A DNA stretch of 32,314 bases, taken from the NCBI GenBank assembly GCA_023383015.1, contig JAHDXW010000023.1:30558-62871 (forward strand), in the 5' to 3' direction. Below are positions 10,143 through 20,321 of the stretch, piece after piece. The notes under the pieces were generated by a model. That model searched no databases and was not told the origin of the DNA. It saw only the letters and a list, made by a program, of their open reading frames with translations. This stretch comes from Paracoccaceae bacterium (lineage in GTDB: Bacteria > Pseudomonadota > Alphaproteobacteria > Rhodobacterales > Rhodobacteraceae). Positions within the stretch are counted from its first letter, which is position 1, and every line of letters starts with the position of its first letter. A program made the position numbers and the translations under genes.

Positions 10143-12470
10143 TCAGTGCAGCTGGCGCTGCACCGTCGCCGTCAGGTCGCCAAGCGAGAACGGCTTGGCC
10201 AGGAACACCGCGTTCGGGATCCTGGCGTGGGCGTCGTTGAGCGATTCCTCGGCATAACCCGAGACGAAGACCACCCGCATTTCCGGCCGGTCGCGGAGCG
10301 CCTCGCGCACCCAGGTCGGCCCGTCCATTCCCGGCATCACCACGTCGGTCACCACCAGGTCGACCGCGACCGCGGGGTCGGCCAGCACCTCGAGGGCAGC
10401 CTCGGCGGTGTCGGCCTCGATCACGCTGTAGCCCTTCAGGCGCAGCGCCCGCGCGGCGAAGGCCCTGACGGGGGCCTCGTCCTCGACCAGCAGGATGGCG
10501 GCCCCGGCCACCCCCGGCGTCGGCCTGACGGGCTCGGGCGGCGGGGCCGGCGCGGCGGCCCCCGCGGCGGCGTCCTGGGCCGGCAGCAACAGGCTGAAGG
10601 TCGTGCCCTGGCCGACCGCGCTGTCGACGAAGATGAAGCCGCCGGACTGCTTGACGATGCCGTAGACCATCGACAGGCCGAGCCCGGTGCCCTCGGCCTG
10701 CCGCTTGGTGGTGAAGAAGGGCTCGAAGATCTTGGCCAGCCGTTCGGGCGGGATGCCCTCGCCGGCGTCGCAGACCCGCACCACGACATAGTCGCCGGGC
10801 GGCACCACGGCGTTGTCGCGGCGCAGCTCCTCGGACAGATGCAGCGTCTCGGTCTCGATCCGGATCTCGCCGCCCGCCGGCATGGCGTCGCGGGCGTTCA
10901 CGACGAGGTTCATCAGCACCTGCTCGAACTGCCGGCGGTCGGCCCGGACCGGCGGCAGCTCGGGGTCGGCGCTCAGGGTGAGCGTGACACGCTGGCCGAC
11001 CAGCCGGCCGAGCAGGTGGATGAGGTCCGAGAGCAGGTCGCGCAGATCGAGGATCTCGGGGCTGAGCGTCTGCTTGCGCGAGAAGGCGAGCAGCTGGCCG
11101 ACCAGGCTGGCGGCGCGGTTGGCGTTCTGGTGGATCTGGACGAGGTCGGCGTAGTCCTGGTCGCCGCGGTCGTGGCGCAGCAGCAGCAGGTCGCAATGGC
11201 CCGAGATTGCCGTCAGCAGGTTGTTGAAGTCATGGGCAATGCCGCCTGCGAGCTGGCCGATGGCCTGCATCTTGTGGCTCTGGACGAACTGGCCCTCCAG
11301 CGTCTTGAGCTCGGTGGCGTCGGTGAGCACCGCGATCAGCGCCGCGCGCCCGTCCTCGCTGACCGGGCGGAGCGCGACCTGCACGAACACCTCGTCGCTG
11401 CGCCGGATGGCGCGCAGCACCTCGGGCCGGATGCCGCCGCGCCCGGCCGCCGCCTCGGCCAGCCAGTCGCGCAGCGGCCGGCCGGGCCCGTCCACCACCT
11501 CCGCGAGCCGCGGCAGCGGGCCCTCGGGCTGCAGCGACAGCAGCTCGCGGGCAAGCCGGTTGGCGGCGAGGATCTGGCCGTCCGGCGCCAGCCGCAGCAC
11601 CGGCACCGGCAGCCCGTCGAAGGAGATCCCGCCGGCGGCGGGCGCGGCCGCCCCGCCCTCGCCGAGAGGCAGCAGGTAGAGCTCGCGCCGGCCGGCGGGC
11701 CCCTCGATCTCGCCCAGTATCGCCCGTACCGGCCCGCCGGCGGCGCTGACCTCCACTTCCTCGCCCGAGCGCACGGGCAGGCGCGTGAACACCCGGTCGA
11801 GCGTCTTGACACGGCCGCCGAGCAGGTTGCGCAGCGGCTCGTTCATGAACAGCACGGTGCCGCTGCGGCTTGCGGTCAGCATCGGCAGGCTCAGCGTCTC
11901 GGCACCGCGCCCGCCGCCGCGGTCGCCGATCTCGTCGAAGCGCCAGAAGCAGCCCGCCTCGCCCAGCCGGTGCACGGCCAGCCGGACATGGCCGCGCCGG
12001 GTGACGACCTCCTCCTGGGCGGCGCCGGTGGCGGCGGCGCGGTTCTGCAGGCGGAAGACCACCGCCGAGGGGTTGGCGAAGAGGTCCCCCAGCGCCCGCG
12101 CCAGCGTGCTGCCGGCGATGTCGCCGAAGCGCTCGGCCGCGGCGGCGTTGGCCCAGCCGACCTCGCCGTCGGGCGTCGTCGTCATGCAGGGTGCGGCGTC
12201 ATGGCCGGCAACCGCGGCGATGCCCGCGCGCAGCGCATCCTCGGCCCGCCGGTGCCGGCCGGCGAGACCGCGCAGCATGAGGGCGAGCGCGGCGAGGGTG
12301 CCGGCCACCCCCATCAGCACCAGCGCGGCAAAGCGGTCGGGCACGTAGAGCGCCGCGGCAAGAAAGGTCAGGGCCGCGAGAACCAGATGCCCCAGCCGCG
12401 GAGACACCTCCGCCGCCGTGCGTGCAAGCTGCTGCGGGGTCAGGGCCGGGTGCGCCACCGTCGACCTCAC
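10143..12470 (-). CDS. cckA: Hybrid sensor histidine kinase CckA
   Basis: About 775 residues. Two membrane segments (about 27-66) are followed by PAS-like regions (about 75-390) and a DHp domain with phosphorylated histidine His413 in [13 protein letters not shown] HATPase domain ([30 protein letters not shown]) follows. The protein ends with a receiver domain with Asp709 in [12 protein letters not shown] and the conserved lysine in FLAKPF. This order and the [17 protein letters not shown] block are typical of CckA. CckA passes phosphate via ChpT to CtrA, controlling the cell cycle in Caulobacter and motility or gene-transfer-agent genes in Rhodobacter. The GTG at 12470 is used; a second GTG at 12458 (VAHPALTP) is possible. 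A perfect CtrA box lies 37-51 bp upstream, suggesting feedback by CtrA. Confidence 0.93.
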   Translation of the reverse strand: MRSTVAHPALTPQQLARTAAEVSPRLGHLVLAALTFLAAALYVPDRFAALVLMGVAGTLAALALMLRGLAGRHRRAEDALRAGIAAVAGHDAAPCMTTTPDGEVGWANAAAAERFGDIAGSTLARALGDLFANPSAVVFRLQNRAAATGAAQEEVVTRRGHVRLAVHRLGEAGCFWRFDEIGDRGGGRGAETLSLPMLTASRSGTVLFMNEPLRNLLGGRVKTLDRVFTRLPVRSGEEVEVSAAGGPVRAILGEIEGPAGRRELYLLPLGEGGAAAPAAGGISFDGLPVPVLRLAPDGQILAANRLARELLSLQPEGPLPRLAEVVDGPGRPLRDWLAEAAAGRGGIRPEVLRAIRRSDEVFVQVALRPVSEDGRAALIAVLTDATELKTLEGQFVQSHKMQAIGQLAGGIAHDFNNLLTAISGHCDLLLLRHDRGDQDYADLVQIHQNANRAASLVGQLLAFSRKQTLSPEILDLRDLLSDLIHLLGRLVGQRVTLTLSADPELPPVRADRRQFEQVLMNLVVNARDAMPAGGEIRIETETLHLSEELRRDNAVVPPGDYVVVRVCDAGEGIPPERLAKIFEPFFTTKRQAEGTGLGLSMVYGIVKQSGGFIFVDSAVGQGTTFSLLLPAQDAAAGAAAPAPPPEPVRPTPGVAGAAILLVEDEAPVRAFAARALRLKGYSVIEADTAEAALEVLADPAVAVDLVVTDVVMPGMDGPTWVREALRDRPEMRVVFVSGYAEESLNDAHARIPNAVFLAKPFSLGDLTATVQRQLH

Positions 12471-12506
12471 TTCGGGAATCGTCTGGCCAGCGTTCGCGGC
12501 AAACCC

Positions 12507-12521
12507 TTAAACCGGGCTTAA
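12507..12521. promoter_or_regulatory. CtrA-binding box upstream of cckA
   Basis: TTAA-ACCGGGC-TTAA is an exact TTAA-N7-TTAA match to the CtrA consensus, in DNA where TTAA is very rare. It lies 37-51 bp upstream of the cckA start and inside the cckA-rsmB gap. Confidence 0.65.
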
Positions 12522-12549
12522 GGCGCGGGCAGATGCAATCTCCGGTGGT

Positions 12550-13746
12550 CTAGATCGGCCGTGTCTCGCGCGTCAAGAGAGCGAGGAAGAAGCCGTCGCC
12601 GCCCGCCAGCGGCGACAGGTGCCGCTCGCGCATCAGGTTCCAGCCGCGGCTGCGGTCGAGGAAGGCGTCGACCGCGGCGCGGTTCTCGGCCGCAAGCAGC
12701 GAACAGGTGGCGTAGGCGAGCAGCCCGCCGGGTGCGACCAGCCGCGCCGCGCGGTCCAGGATCGCCGCCTGGGTGACCGCGAGGGCGGCCAGCCGGGCGG
12801 GCGTCAGGGTCCATTTCGCCTCGGGCTGGCGGCGCCATGCGCCCGTGCCCGAGCAGGGCACGTCGGCGAGCACGAGCTCGAAGGGGCCGGCCACCTCGGG
12901 CCCGCCCTCGCCGAGCCGGGTCACCTGCGCCCCCGCCCGCGCCGCCCGGGCGGCGAGGTCGCGCATCCGGGCCGGGGCGGCGTCATGGGCGAAGTAGCGC
13001 GCGCCGGGCTCGCGCGCCGCCAGTGCCAGCGTCTTGCCGCCGCCACCGGCGCAGAGGTCGAGCACCCGCGCGCCCGGTCGCAGCGGCAGCTCGGCGGCCA
13101 CGGCCTGGGAACTCGCGTCCTGCAGCTCGACGAGGCCCGAGCGATAGGCGGCCGAGCGCTGCACGCGGCGGGCGCCCGCGACCACCTCAAGCGCCTCGGC
13201 GGCCAGCGGATGGGCCCCGGCCGCGATCCCCTCGGCCGCCAGCGCCGCCACCGCCCCGGCGCGGTCGCCCTTCCGCAGGTTGACCCGCAGGAACACCGGC
13301 GCGCGCCGCCGCAGGATGCGCATGACCGGCGCGAAGTCCCCGCCGAGGCTGTCGCGCAGGGGCGGCACCAGCCAGTCGGGGCAGTCGAGCGCCACCGCCT
13401 CGGGCAGGTCGGCGAGCGCGGGGCCGGCGGCCAGATGCGCCCGCTCGGCGGCGGTCAGCGGCGCCGGGGCGTGGCCCTCGCCCGTGAACAGCGCCGCGGG
13501 GTCGGCCCCGGCCTCCACCAGCCCGCCGAGGATCAGCCCCCGCCCGGTGCCGGCCCCGCCCAGCGCCGCATGCGATCGCTGGCAGCGCAGCGCGGCATAG
13601 ACGAGGTCGCGCACCGCCAGCCGGTCGCCGGCGCCGGCATGGCGGCTTGTCCGGCCCCACCGAGTCAGCGCCGCCTCGGCCGCCGCCCCGCCGCGATGGG
13701 CGTCGAGGATTCCGATCGCGGCGGCAAGGCGGGCCCCGGGGGTCAT
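12550..13746 (-). CDS. rsmB: RsmB-family 16S rRNA (cytosine-C5)-methyltransferase
   Basis: 398 residues. An N-terminal NusB-like helical region (about 1-130) is followed by an SAM-dependent methyltransferase domain. That domain shows LDLCAGGGGKTLALA (SAM site), VLADVPCSGTGAWRRQPEAKW with the motif IV cysteine, and LAYATCSLLAAEN with the catalytic motif VI cysteine. The pair of cysteines defines RNA m5C methyltransferases of the RsmB/NOL1 group. The target expected from E. coli is C967 of 16S rRNA. The DRLAVRDLVYAALR segment is typical of the alphaproteobacterial branch. The ATG at 13746 follows guaB by 90 bp; both genes run leftward. Confidence 0.9.
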   Translation of the reverse strand: MTPGARLAAAIGILDAHRGGAAAEAALTRWGRTSRHAGAGDRLAVRDLVYAALRCQRSHAALGGAGTGRGLILGGLVEAGADPAALFTGEGHAPAPLTAAERAHLAAGPALADLPEAVALDCPDWLVPPLRDSLGGDFAPVMRILRRRAPVFLRVNLRKGDRAGAVAALAAEGIAAGAHPLAAEALEVVAGARRVQRSAAYRSGLVELQDASSQAVAAELPLRPGARVLDLCAGGGGKTLALAAREPGARYFAHDAAPARMRDLAARAARAGAQVTRLGEGGPEVAGPFELVLADVPCSGTGAWRRQPEAKWTLTPARLAALAVTQAAILDRAARLVAPGGLLAYATCSLLAAENRAAVDAFLDRSRGWNLMRERHLSPLAGGDGFFLALLTRETRPI

Positions 13747-13815
13747 CTGTCGACTTCGCGCATCGCCTCAGGAGTGACGTTCAAAATGTGGAAATCACGC
13801 TGGTTTCGGAAGTCT

Positions 13816-13832
13816 GCCGCCCTTGCGGCGGC
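13816..13832 (-). terminator. Weak hairpin after guaB
   Basis: GCCGCC-GCAAG-GGCGGC (read on the minus strand) begins 5 bp after the guaB stop. There is no T-run, so termination is doubtful and rsmB may be read from the same transcript. Confidence 0.3.
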
Positions 13833-13836
13833 GCGG

Positions 13837-15318
<1,482 letters not shown>

Positions 15319-15356
15319 CTAGTCCAGCGCCGCGGGAATGGGAAGGGCGCCGGCCC

Positions 15357-16340
15357 TCAGGCGGTGGCGGCGTTGGTGCGGGCGGCGAGCGTGCCGTCGG
15401 CCCAGCCGCGCAGCACCCGCAGCACGATCGGCGGGATCGCCAGCGTGGCGGCGACGAGGACAAGGCCGCCGGGGGTCGTCCAGGCGCCGCCGAGGGCCAG
15501 CCAGAAGCCCGCCGTGGCCGCGAGCGGGAAGGTGAAGGCACCCCAGAGCGGGCTGAAGCCCGCCGCCACGAGCCAACGCAGCCGCGCCGCCAGCACCGCG
15601 AGGATGGCAGCCGACAGCCAGCCCAGGACGCCTGCCAGCCCGTCCTCGCCCTGCAGGAGCGCCACCGACCCCAGGACCGAGGCCGGCGCGAGGTGGATCG
15701 CCAGGAGCGGGCGCAGCGGCGGCGGCACCGGCCGCCGCGCAAGCCCGGCCGCCGAGAGAGCCCAGACGAGGACGGCCGCCACCGCCGAGGCCCACAGGAG
15801 CACCGCCCCGAGCCCGGCCAGCCCGAGCGGCGCGGCCGCGAGCCCGCCGATGATCGGGCCGACGAAGGCGAGATGGAAGACCGGCCCGGGCCGGCGCGCC
15901 TCGGCCGGCAGCGCGGCCAGCACCGCGGCCAGAAGGCCGGCGAGCAGCAGATGCATGGCCAGCCCCGCGACCAGGATGCCGCGCGCCGGCCCCGGCGCGT
16001 GCGGTGCCAGCACCGCCGCCATCAGCATCAGCGACAGCGACATCGCCATCACCCCGGCCTGGCCGGGCAGGATGCGCAGTTCCTCCGCCAGCACCCCCGG
16101 GCGGCGCAGCGGCTTGGCCGCCCAGGCAACCAGCGCGAAGGCGAACAGGAGGCCCGCCGCCCCGAGCAGCATCTCGGCTGCCGCCGCGGCCCAGCCCTCT
16201 GGCAGCGCGAAGCGACCCTCCGCCCGCCGCCAGGCCAGGCCAAGCCCGATCAGCCCGAAGAGCGGGGGAAAGACCGCCGGCGGCATCCGCCGCCACAGGC
16301 CCGCCGGTGCCAGGCCGCCGCGGCCGGGCGCGCGCGCCAT
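15357..16340 (-). CDS. TDT/SLAC1-family (TehA-like) membrane transporter
   Basis: 327 residues, almost entirely hydrophobic with about ten membrane segments. Near the start is MPPAVFPPLFGLIGLGLAWR, which marks the tellurite-resistance/dicarboxylate transporter (TDT, SLAC1-like) family as found in Rhodobacterales. KPLRRPGVLAEEL and PLLAIHLAPASVLGS also fit that family. Members move anions or organic acids; the substrate here cannot be told, and tellurite resistance is only the historical name. The ATG at 16340 lies 3 bp after the stop of the DUF2059 gene, so the two are surely co-transcribed, possibly with guaB. Confidence 0.78.
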   Translation of the reverse strand: MARAPGRGGLAPAGLWRRMPPAVFPPLFGLIGLGLAWRRAEGRFALPEGWAAAAAEMLLGAAGLLFAFALVAWAAKPLRRPGVLAEELRILPGQAGVMAMSLSLMLMAAVLAPHAPGPARGILVAGLAMHLLLAGLLAAVLAALPAEARRPGPVFHLAFVGPIIGGLAAAPLGLAGLGAVLLWASAVAAVLVWALSAAGLARRPVPPPLRPLLAIHLAPASVLGSVALLQGEDGLAGVLGWLSAAILAVLAARLRWLVAAGFSPLWGAFTFPLAATAGFWLALGGAWTTPGGLVLVAATLAIPPIVLRVLRGWADGTLAARTNAATA

Positions 16341-16343
16341 GCC

Positions 16344-17222
16344 TCAGAGGTCCCGGCCGCGCAGCTGGCGGGCCGCGGCAAGGCCCACGGAGCGCGAGAT
16401 GTCGATGAACATCGCATCGAAGGTGGCAAACAGCACCCGGTTCAGCCGCCGCCCCGCCGGGCTGTCGGAAAAGGCGATGTAGGCGTCGAGCTCGGCGTCG
16501 GTCAGCGGGTCGTAGGCGAGGGTGAGGTAGGAGCGCAGCCAGTGCGCGTTGTCCTCGCGCAGCACCTCCTCCTGGCCCCAGACGTCGGCGAGGATCTCCT
16601 CCTCGGTCAGCGCCCGGTCGAAGGCCCCGCCCTCGACGAGCGCGGTGTAGAAGGCGTAATGCGAATTCAGCCCGCCGGCGACGTTGAACTCGATCAGGTC
16701 GTTGACGGCGATGAAGCGGTCGACCGCGGCCAGCCGGGGGTCGCCGTCGGCCTCCATCAGTTCCACCCGGTCGCGGCTCATCGCCTCGGTGGCGTCGTCA
16801 AGCAGGGCCCGGCGCGCGGCGATCTCGAGGCCGACGATGCGCTGGCCGAGCCCGGAGCGGAAGAAGCCCGTCGCCTCGCCGATCCACGCCGCCCCGTCCT
16901 CGGGCCCGATCGCCGCGGCCAGTCCGGCCAGGAAGGCCGCCGTCATCCGCTCGGGGGCGTAGATGCGCTCGGCCTCTGCCCTCCAGGCGGCCGCGCCGGC
17001 CCCGGGGAACAGCTCGGCCCGGATCTCCTCGGCATGCACCAGCCCCTCGGCATGCATGATCGACGCCAGCTCGCCGAACTCCAGCGCCGCGGCGATGTCG
17101 CGCGCGGCCGCCTCGGCCGCCGGTGTCGCCACCCCGGCGGGCTGCGCGTGGCCGGGCGCGGCCGGAGCGCCCGCCGCCGCCAGAACCGCAAGCCCCACCG
17201 CCGCCAGCCACCGCACCGCCAT
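16344..17222 (-). CDS. DUF2059-domain exported protein
   Basis: 292 residues. A clear signal peptide (MAVRWLAAVGLAVLAAAGAP, cleavage near GHAQ-PA) precedes an all-helical mature protein. DUF2059-type stretches occur near LTLAYDPLTDAELDAYIAFSDS (shortened) and PAGRRLNRVLFATFDAMF. This is a common but uncharacterised periplasmic family of proteobacteria. The ATG at 17222 has GGGAGCGGGAA upstream. It heads a leftward operon with the TDT transporter gene. The open frame continues far upstream through typA only as a shadow. Confidence 0.8.
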   Translation of the reverse strand: MAVRWLAAVGLAVLAAAGAPAAPGHAQPAGVATPAAEAAARDIAAALEFGELASIMHAEGLVHAEEIRAELFPGAGAAAWRAEAERIYAPERMTAAFLAGLAAAIGPEDGAAWIGEATGFFRSGLGQRIVGLEIAARRALLDDATEAMSRDRVELMEADGDPRLAAVDRFIAVNDLIEFNVAGGLNSHYAFYTALVEGGAFDRALTEEEILADVWGQEEVLREDNAHWLRSYLTLAYDPLTDAELDAYIAFSDSPAGRRLNRVLFATFDAMFIDISRSVGLAAARQLRGRDL

Positions 17223-17533
17223 GGTTCCCGCTCCCTGCCGCGGCCCAAGCACTAGAGCAACGGCGCCCCGACTGGAAGCAGCTTCCGCCAAGCCGACCCC
17301 CGCCCGGGCGGGGGGCCGCCGGACGCGGGGAAAGGCCGTGCCGGCGCGTGCCTGGGCGACGGCCTTCGACGCCTGGGCCCGCCCATCCGCCCCCCCGGGG
17401 GGCAAGGTGCCCTGCAACCGCGGCCCGCCGGGGCAGTCGAGGCGGCCGCTCCCTGCCGGGGTGGCCTGCTGCAGGCCGGCGACCGGCGGGCCCCCATGCG
17501 GCGATGGCATCGGGACGACGGCGGCCGGCGCGG
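17223..17533. other. Intergenic region between typA and the DUF2059 gene
   Basis: 311 bp without a supported gene. It should hold the promoter of the DUF2059-TDT operon. The only structure I noticed is GGAAGC-A-GCTTCC at 17274-17286, a near-perfect dyad about 52 bp upstream of the DUF2059 start. It is unusual in its lower GC content and may be an operator. The rest is GC-rich with low complexity. Confidence 0.5.
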
Positions 17534-19354
17534 TCAGGAGGCGGCGCGCGCCTGGCGCTTGCGCTCGTTGGGGTCGAGGAAGCGCTTGCGCAGGCGGATC
17601 GCCCTCGGCGTCACCTCCACCAGCTCGTCGTCGTCGATGTACGAGATCGCCTGCTCGAGCGTCATGCGCACCGGCGGCGTCAGGATCACCGCGTCGTCCT
17701 TGCCGGCGGCACGGATGTTGGTCAGCTTCTTGCCCTTCAGCGGGTTGACGTCGAGGTCGTTGTCGCGCGCGTGCTCGCCGACGATCATCCCCTCGTAGAC
17801 CTGCTCCTGGGGGCCGATGAACATCCGCCCGCGCTCCTCGAGGTTCCAGAGCGCGTAGGCGACCGAGACGCCGGCCTCCATCGACACCAGCACGCCGGCC
17901 CGCCGGCCCTGGATCGTGCCCTTCCACGGCTCCCAGGCGGCGAAGACGCGGTTCAGCACGCCGGTGCCGCGGGTATCGGTCAGGAACTCGCCGTGATAGC
18001 CGATCAGCCCGCGCGAGGGCACGCGCGCGACGATCCGCGTCTTGCCGCTGCCCGAGGGGCGCATGTCGACCAGCTCGCCCCGCCGCGGGCCGGTCAGCTT
18101 CTCGATCACCGGGCCGGTGAACTCGTCGTCGACATCGATCGTCACCTCCTCGACCGGCTCCAGCCGGCGGCCGTCCTCCTCGCGGACGATGACCCGCGGC
18201 CGCGAGATCGACAGCTCGTAGCCCTCCCGCCGCATGTTCTCGATCAGCACGCCCATCTGCAGCTCGCCCCGCCCCGAGACCTCGAAGGCCTCGCCGCCGG
18301 GCGTGTCGGCGACGCGGATGGCGACGTTGCCTTCGGCCTCGCGCATCAGCCGCTCGCGGATCACCCGGCTCTGCACCCGGCTGCCGTCGCGCCCCGCCAG
18401 CGGGCTGTCGTTGATGCCGAAGGTCACCGAGATCGTCGGCGGGTCGATCGGCTGGGCGGGCAGGGGTGCGTCGACCTCGGGCGCGCAGAGCGTGTCGGCA
18501 ACGGTTGCCCGCTCCATCCCCGCAAGCGTGACGATGTCGCCGGCCTCGGCGATCTCGACCGGCACCATCGCCAGGCCGCGGGCACCCATGATCCGGCTGA
18601 CGCGGAAATTCTCGATGCGCTCGCCGGTGCGGGCCAGCGCCTTGACCGTCTCGCCGGCGCGCAGCCGGCCCGATTCCACCCGCCCGGTCAGGATGCGCCC
18701 GAGGTAGCTGTCGTAGGCCAGCGTGGTGGCGAGCATGCTGAAGGGCTCGCCGGCGCGGGCCAGCTGGGCGGGGGCAGGAACATGGGCGAGGATCAGGTCG
18801 AAGAGCGCGGCGAGGTCCCGCCGCGGGCCGTCGAGGCGCGCATCCGCCCAGCCCGCCCGCCCGGAGGCGTAGAGATGGGGAAAGTCGAGCTGCGCCTCGC
18901 TGGCGCCGAGGGCTGCGAACATGTCGAAGACCTCGTCGAGCGCCCGGTCGGGTTCGGCCTCGGCCTTGTCGACCTTGTTCAGCACCACGATCGGCCGCAG
19001 CCTCAGCGCCAGCGCCTTGGCGGTGACGAACTTGGTCTGCGGCATCGGGCCCTCGGCGGCGTCCACCAGCAGGCAGACGCCGTCGACCATGTTCAGGATC
19101 CGCTCCACCTCGCCGCCGAAATCGGCGTGCCCCGGCGTGTCGACGATGTTGATGCGGGTGCCCTTCCAGTCGACCGCGGTGCATTTGGCCAGGATGGTGA
19201 TCCCGCGCTCGCGCTCGATGTCGCCCGAATCGAGCGCCCGCTCGGCGACGGCCTGGCCCTCGCGCAGGGCCCCCGACTGCCGCAGGAGCTGGTCGACCAG
19301 CGTCGTCTTGCCATGGTCGACATGGGCGATGATCGCGATGTTGCGGATGTCCAA
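17534..19354 (-). CDS. typA: Ribosome-associated GTPase TypA/BipA
   Basis: Translational GTPase of the EF-G group that aids ribosome assembly and stress adaptation. It is 606 residues, full length. G1 is AHVDHGKTT (about residues 10-18), with switch [13 protein letters not shown]3 DTPGHADFG and G4 NKVDK. EF-G-like domains and the BipA-specific C-terminal part ([23 protein letters not shown], shortened; [19 protein letters not shown], shortened) follow. The start is a TTG codon giving (M)[14 protein letters not shown]; this matches the family exactly and no better start exists upstream. The gene faces away from the GC-rich void that leads to the integrated element. Confidence 0.96.
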   Translation of the reverse strand: MDIRNIAIIAHVDHGKTTLVDQLLRQSGALREGQAVAERALDSGDIERERGITILAKCTAVDWKGTRINIVDTPGHADFGGEVERILNMVDGVCLLVDAAEGPMPQTKFVTAKALALRLRPIVVLNKVDKAEAEPDRALDEVFDMFAALGASEAQLDFPHLYASGRAGWADARLDGPRRDLAALFDLILAHVPAPAQLARAGEPFSMLATTLAYDSYLGRILTGRVESGRLRAGETVKALARTGERIENFRVSRIMGARGLAMVPVEIAEAGDIVTLAGMERATVADTLCAPEVDAPLPAQPIDPPTISVTFGINDSPLAGRDGSRVQSRVIRERLMREAEGNVAIRVADTPGGEAFEVSGRGELQMGVLIENMRREGYELSISRPRVIVREEDGRRLEPVEEVTIDVDDEFTGPVIEKLTGPRRGELVDMRPSGSGKTRIVARVPSRGLIGYHGEFLTDTRGTGVLNRVFAAWEPWKGTIQGRRAGVLVSMEAGVSVAYALWNLEERGRMFIGPQEQVYEGMIVGEHARDNDLDVNPLKGKKLTNIRAAGKDDAVILTPPVRMTLEQAISYIDDDELVEVTPRAIRLRKRFLDPNERKRQARAAS

Positions 19355-20095
19355 GCTCGATTCCCCGGGGCTGGCGGCGGCGGCCGGTCGCTGAGGCGCC
19401 GCGATAGCCGATGTGGGGCCGATTGGCCAGAGTTACAGGCCCGCCGCCCCTCCCGCGCCCCCCCTCCGGTCCCGGCGCGGCGCAGCCCGCCCGGCCGGAA
19501 GGGGATGGGGGACGGCTCGGTGGCTCTGCGCCGCCGGGCCACCCGCGACCCGGCCTCGGGCCGCTCCGGCCCGGCCCCTCGGGGACCGGCGGCACAACCC
19601 CCGGCACGGACGGCACCGGCAGCCGCGACCGGGACATGCGGCGCCCCGGCCCCCTGGCCCCTCGGGGGGGGAGTCCGGATGACCGGCGTCCGCCGGGGCG
19701 CCCCCGCGGCAAGGGCAAGGGGCGCTACCGGTGTAGACGGCGGCTCCGCTGCCGGGCGGGGCGCCCGGCCGCTGCCGGCGGCCGGTCCCGCCTCTCCGCC
19801 CGGCAGCGCAGCGAGACCCGGCAGCGGCCGGGAGCGGCGCGGGGCAGCGGTCGCCTGCAGGGGCCCGACCCGGCTCCCGGGCTGCGGCACTGCGCGGGGG
19901 AGGGCCGATCCCGCGCCGGGCGCCACGCCGCCGCCCCCCTGAAGGCCGGCCGCGCCCGTCGCCAAGACGTTGTGGAGGCCGCCCCTCGACCCGGCGCCCC
20001 GCCGATGCCGCAGGGGGGGCGGGCCGACCGACCCCGCGGCCAGCGCCGCCGGGGCCCTCAGGCCCGCGGCAGGCAACTGGTGCTGTATGGATCGC
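19355..20095. other. Extremely GC-rich region without a supported gene
   Basis: 741 bp between the typA start and the element's left end. Several long frames are open on both strands, but all give Arg/Pro/Gly/Ala-rich low-complexity proteins with no start signal or domain. Open frames of this kind are expected by chance at such GC content. The typA promoter should lie at about 19355-19430. Before insertion this DNA was immediately downstream of the tRNA-Asn gene. Confidence 0.6.
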
Positions 20096-20143
20096 TGGCT
20101 CCGGCGGTAGGGATCGAACCTACGACCAATTGATTAACAGTCA
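20096..20143 (-). repeat. attL: 48-bp displaced 3' part of tRNA-Asn
   Basis: Identical to 32238-32285. It covers the tRNA from the 5' strand of the anticodon stem through the encoded CCA. It is not a functional tRNA, because the 5' part is missing. It is the original chromosomal 3' half, pushed away by the insertion. Confidence 0.95.
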
Positions 20144-20154
20144 TGGAAATTCCC

Positions 20155-20213
20155 TTTCATGGGGTTTCATGGAGCCGGACAGTCTTTCATCAAGCATCTG
20201 ATATTGCTTTCAT
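20155..20213 (+). repeat. Four spaced TTTCAT copies between attL and the integrase gene
   Basis: TTTCAT starts at 20155, 20165, 20185 and 20208. The first three are 10 and 20 bp apart, in phase with the DNA helix. This is what arm-type sites for an integrase or excisionase would look like, but no binding motif is known for this protein. Confidence 0.4.
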
Positions 20214-20214
20214 A

Positions 20215-20243
20215 TTGCCTCACTCTGCCGGAACGTGTATCCT
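20215..20243 (+). promoter_or_regulatory. Candidate integrase promoter
   Basis: TTGCCT (20215-20220), a 17-bp spacer and TATCCT (20238-20243) fit a sigma-70-type promoter. The expected start is near 20250, which leaves a leader containing the 20-bp terminal repeat before the integrase ATG. Confidence 0.45.
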
Positions 20244-20259
20244 CCGTTTTCAGGTCACG

Positions 20260-20279
20260 GTGGCGACTCGGTGGCGATT
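20260..20279 (+). repeat. Left copy of the internal 20-bp terminal repeat
   Basis: GTGGCGACTCGGTGGCGATT is present here and, identical and in the same orientation, at 32150-32169. It contains two TGGCGA units 11 bp apart, and an inverted copy (ATCGCCACC) follows at 20291-20299. It may bind integrase or excisionase, or mark a regulatory site in the integrase leader. Confidence 0.8.
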
Positions 20280-20321
20280 CATGCGGTTGAATCGCCACCG
20301 GCCACAAGAGGGAGGCAGCGA

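Noticed and set aside
9909-12521. 870-residue rightward open frame over cckA
   Set aside because: Antisense shadow of the histidine kinase gene; the composition is the low-complexity mirror of that gene and no domain is visible.
15357-16340. NnrS-type haem-copper membrane protein
   Set aside because: It is likewise all-membrane, but it lacks the histidine pattern of NnrS, and the MPPAVFPPLFGL start fits the TDT/SLAC1 group better.
16344-19718. One very long leftward protein from 19718 to 16344
   Set aside because: Only the part from 17222 is a gene (the DUF2059 protein with its own signal peptide and ribosome-binding site); the rest is a frame-shifted shadow of typA.
17123-19942. 939-residue rightward open frame over typA
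   Set aside because: Antisense shadow of typA; Asp/Leu/Arg-rich mirror of its codons.
19411-20133. 240-residue rightward open frame running into attL
   Set aside because: Arg/Pro/Gly low complexity; its last residues are a translation of the tRNA fragment.
20096-20143. Second functional tRNA-Asn
   Set aside because: Only the last 48 bases are present; the acceptor 5' strand and D-arm are missing.
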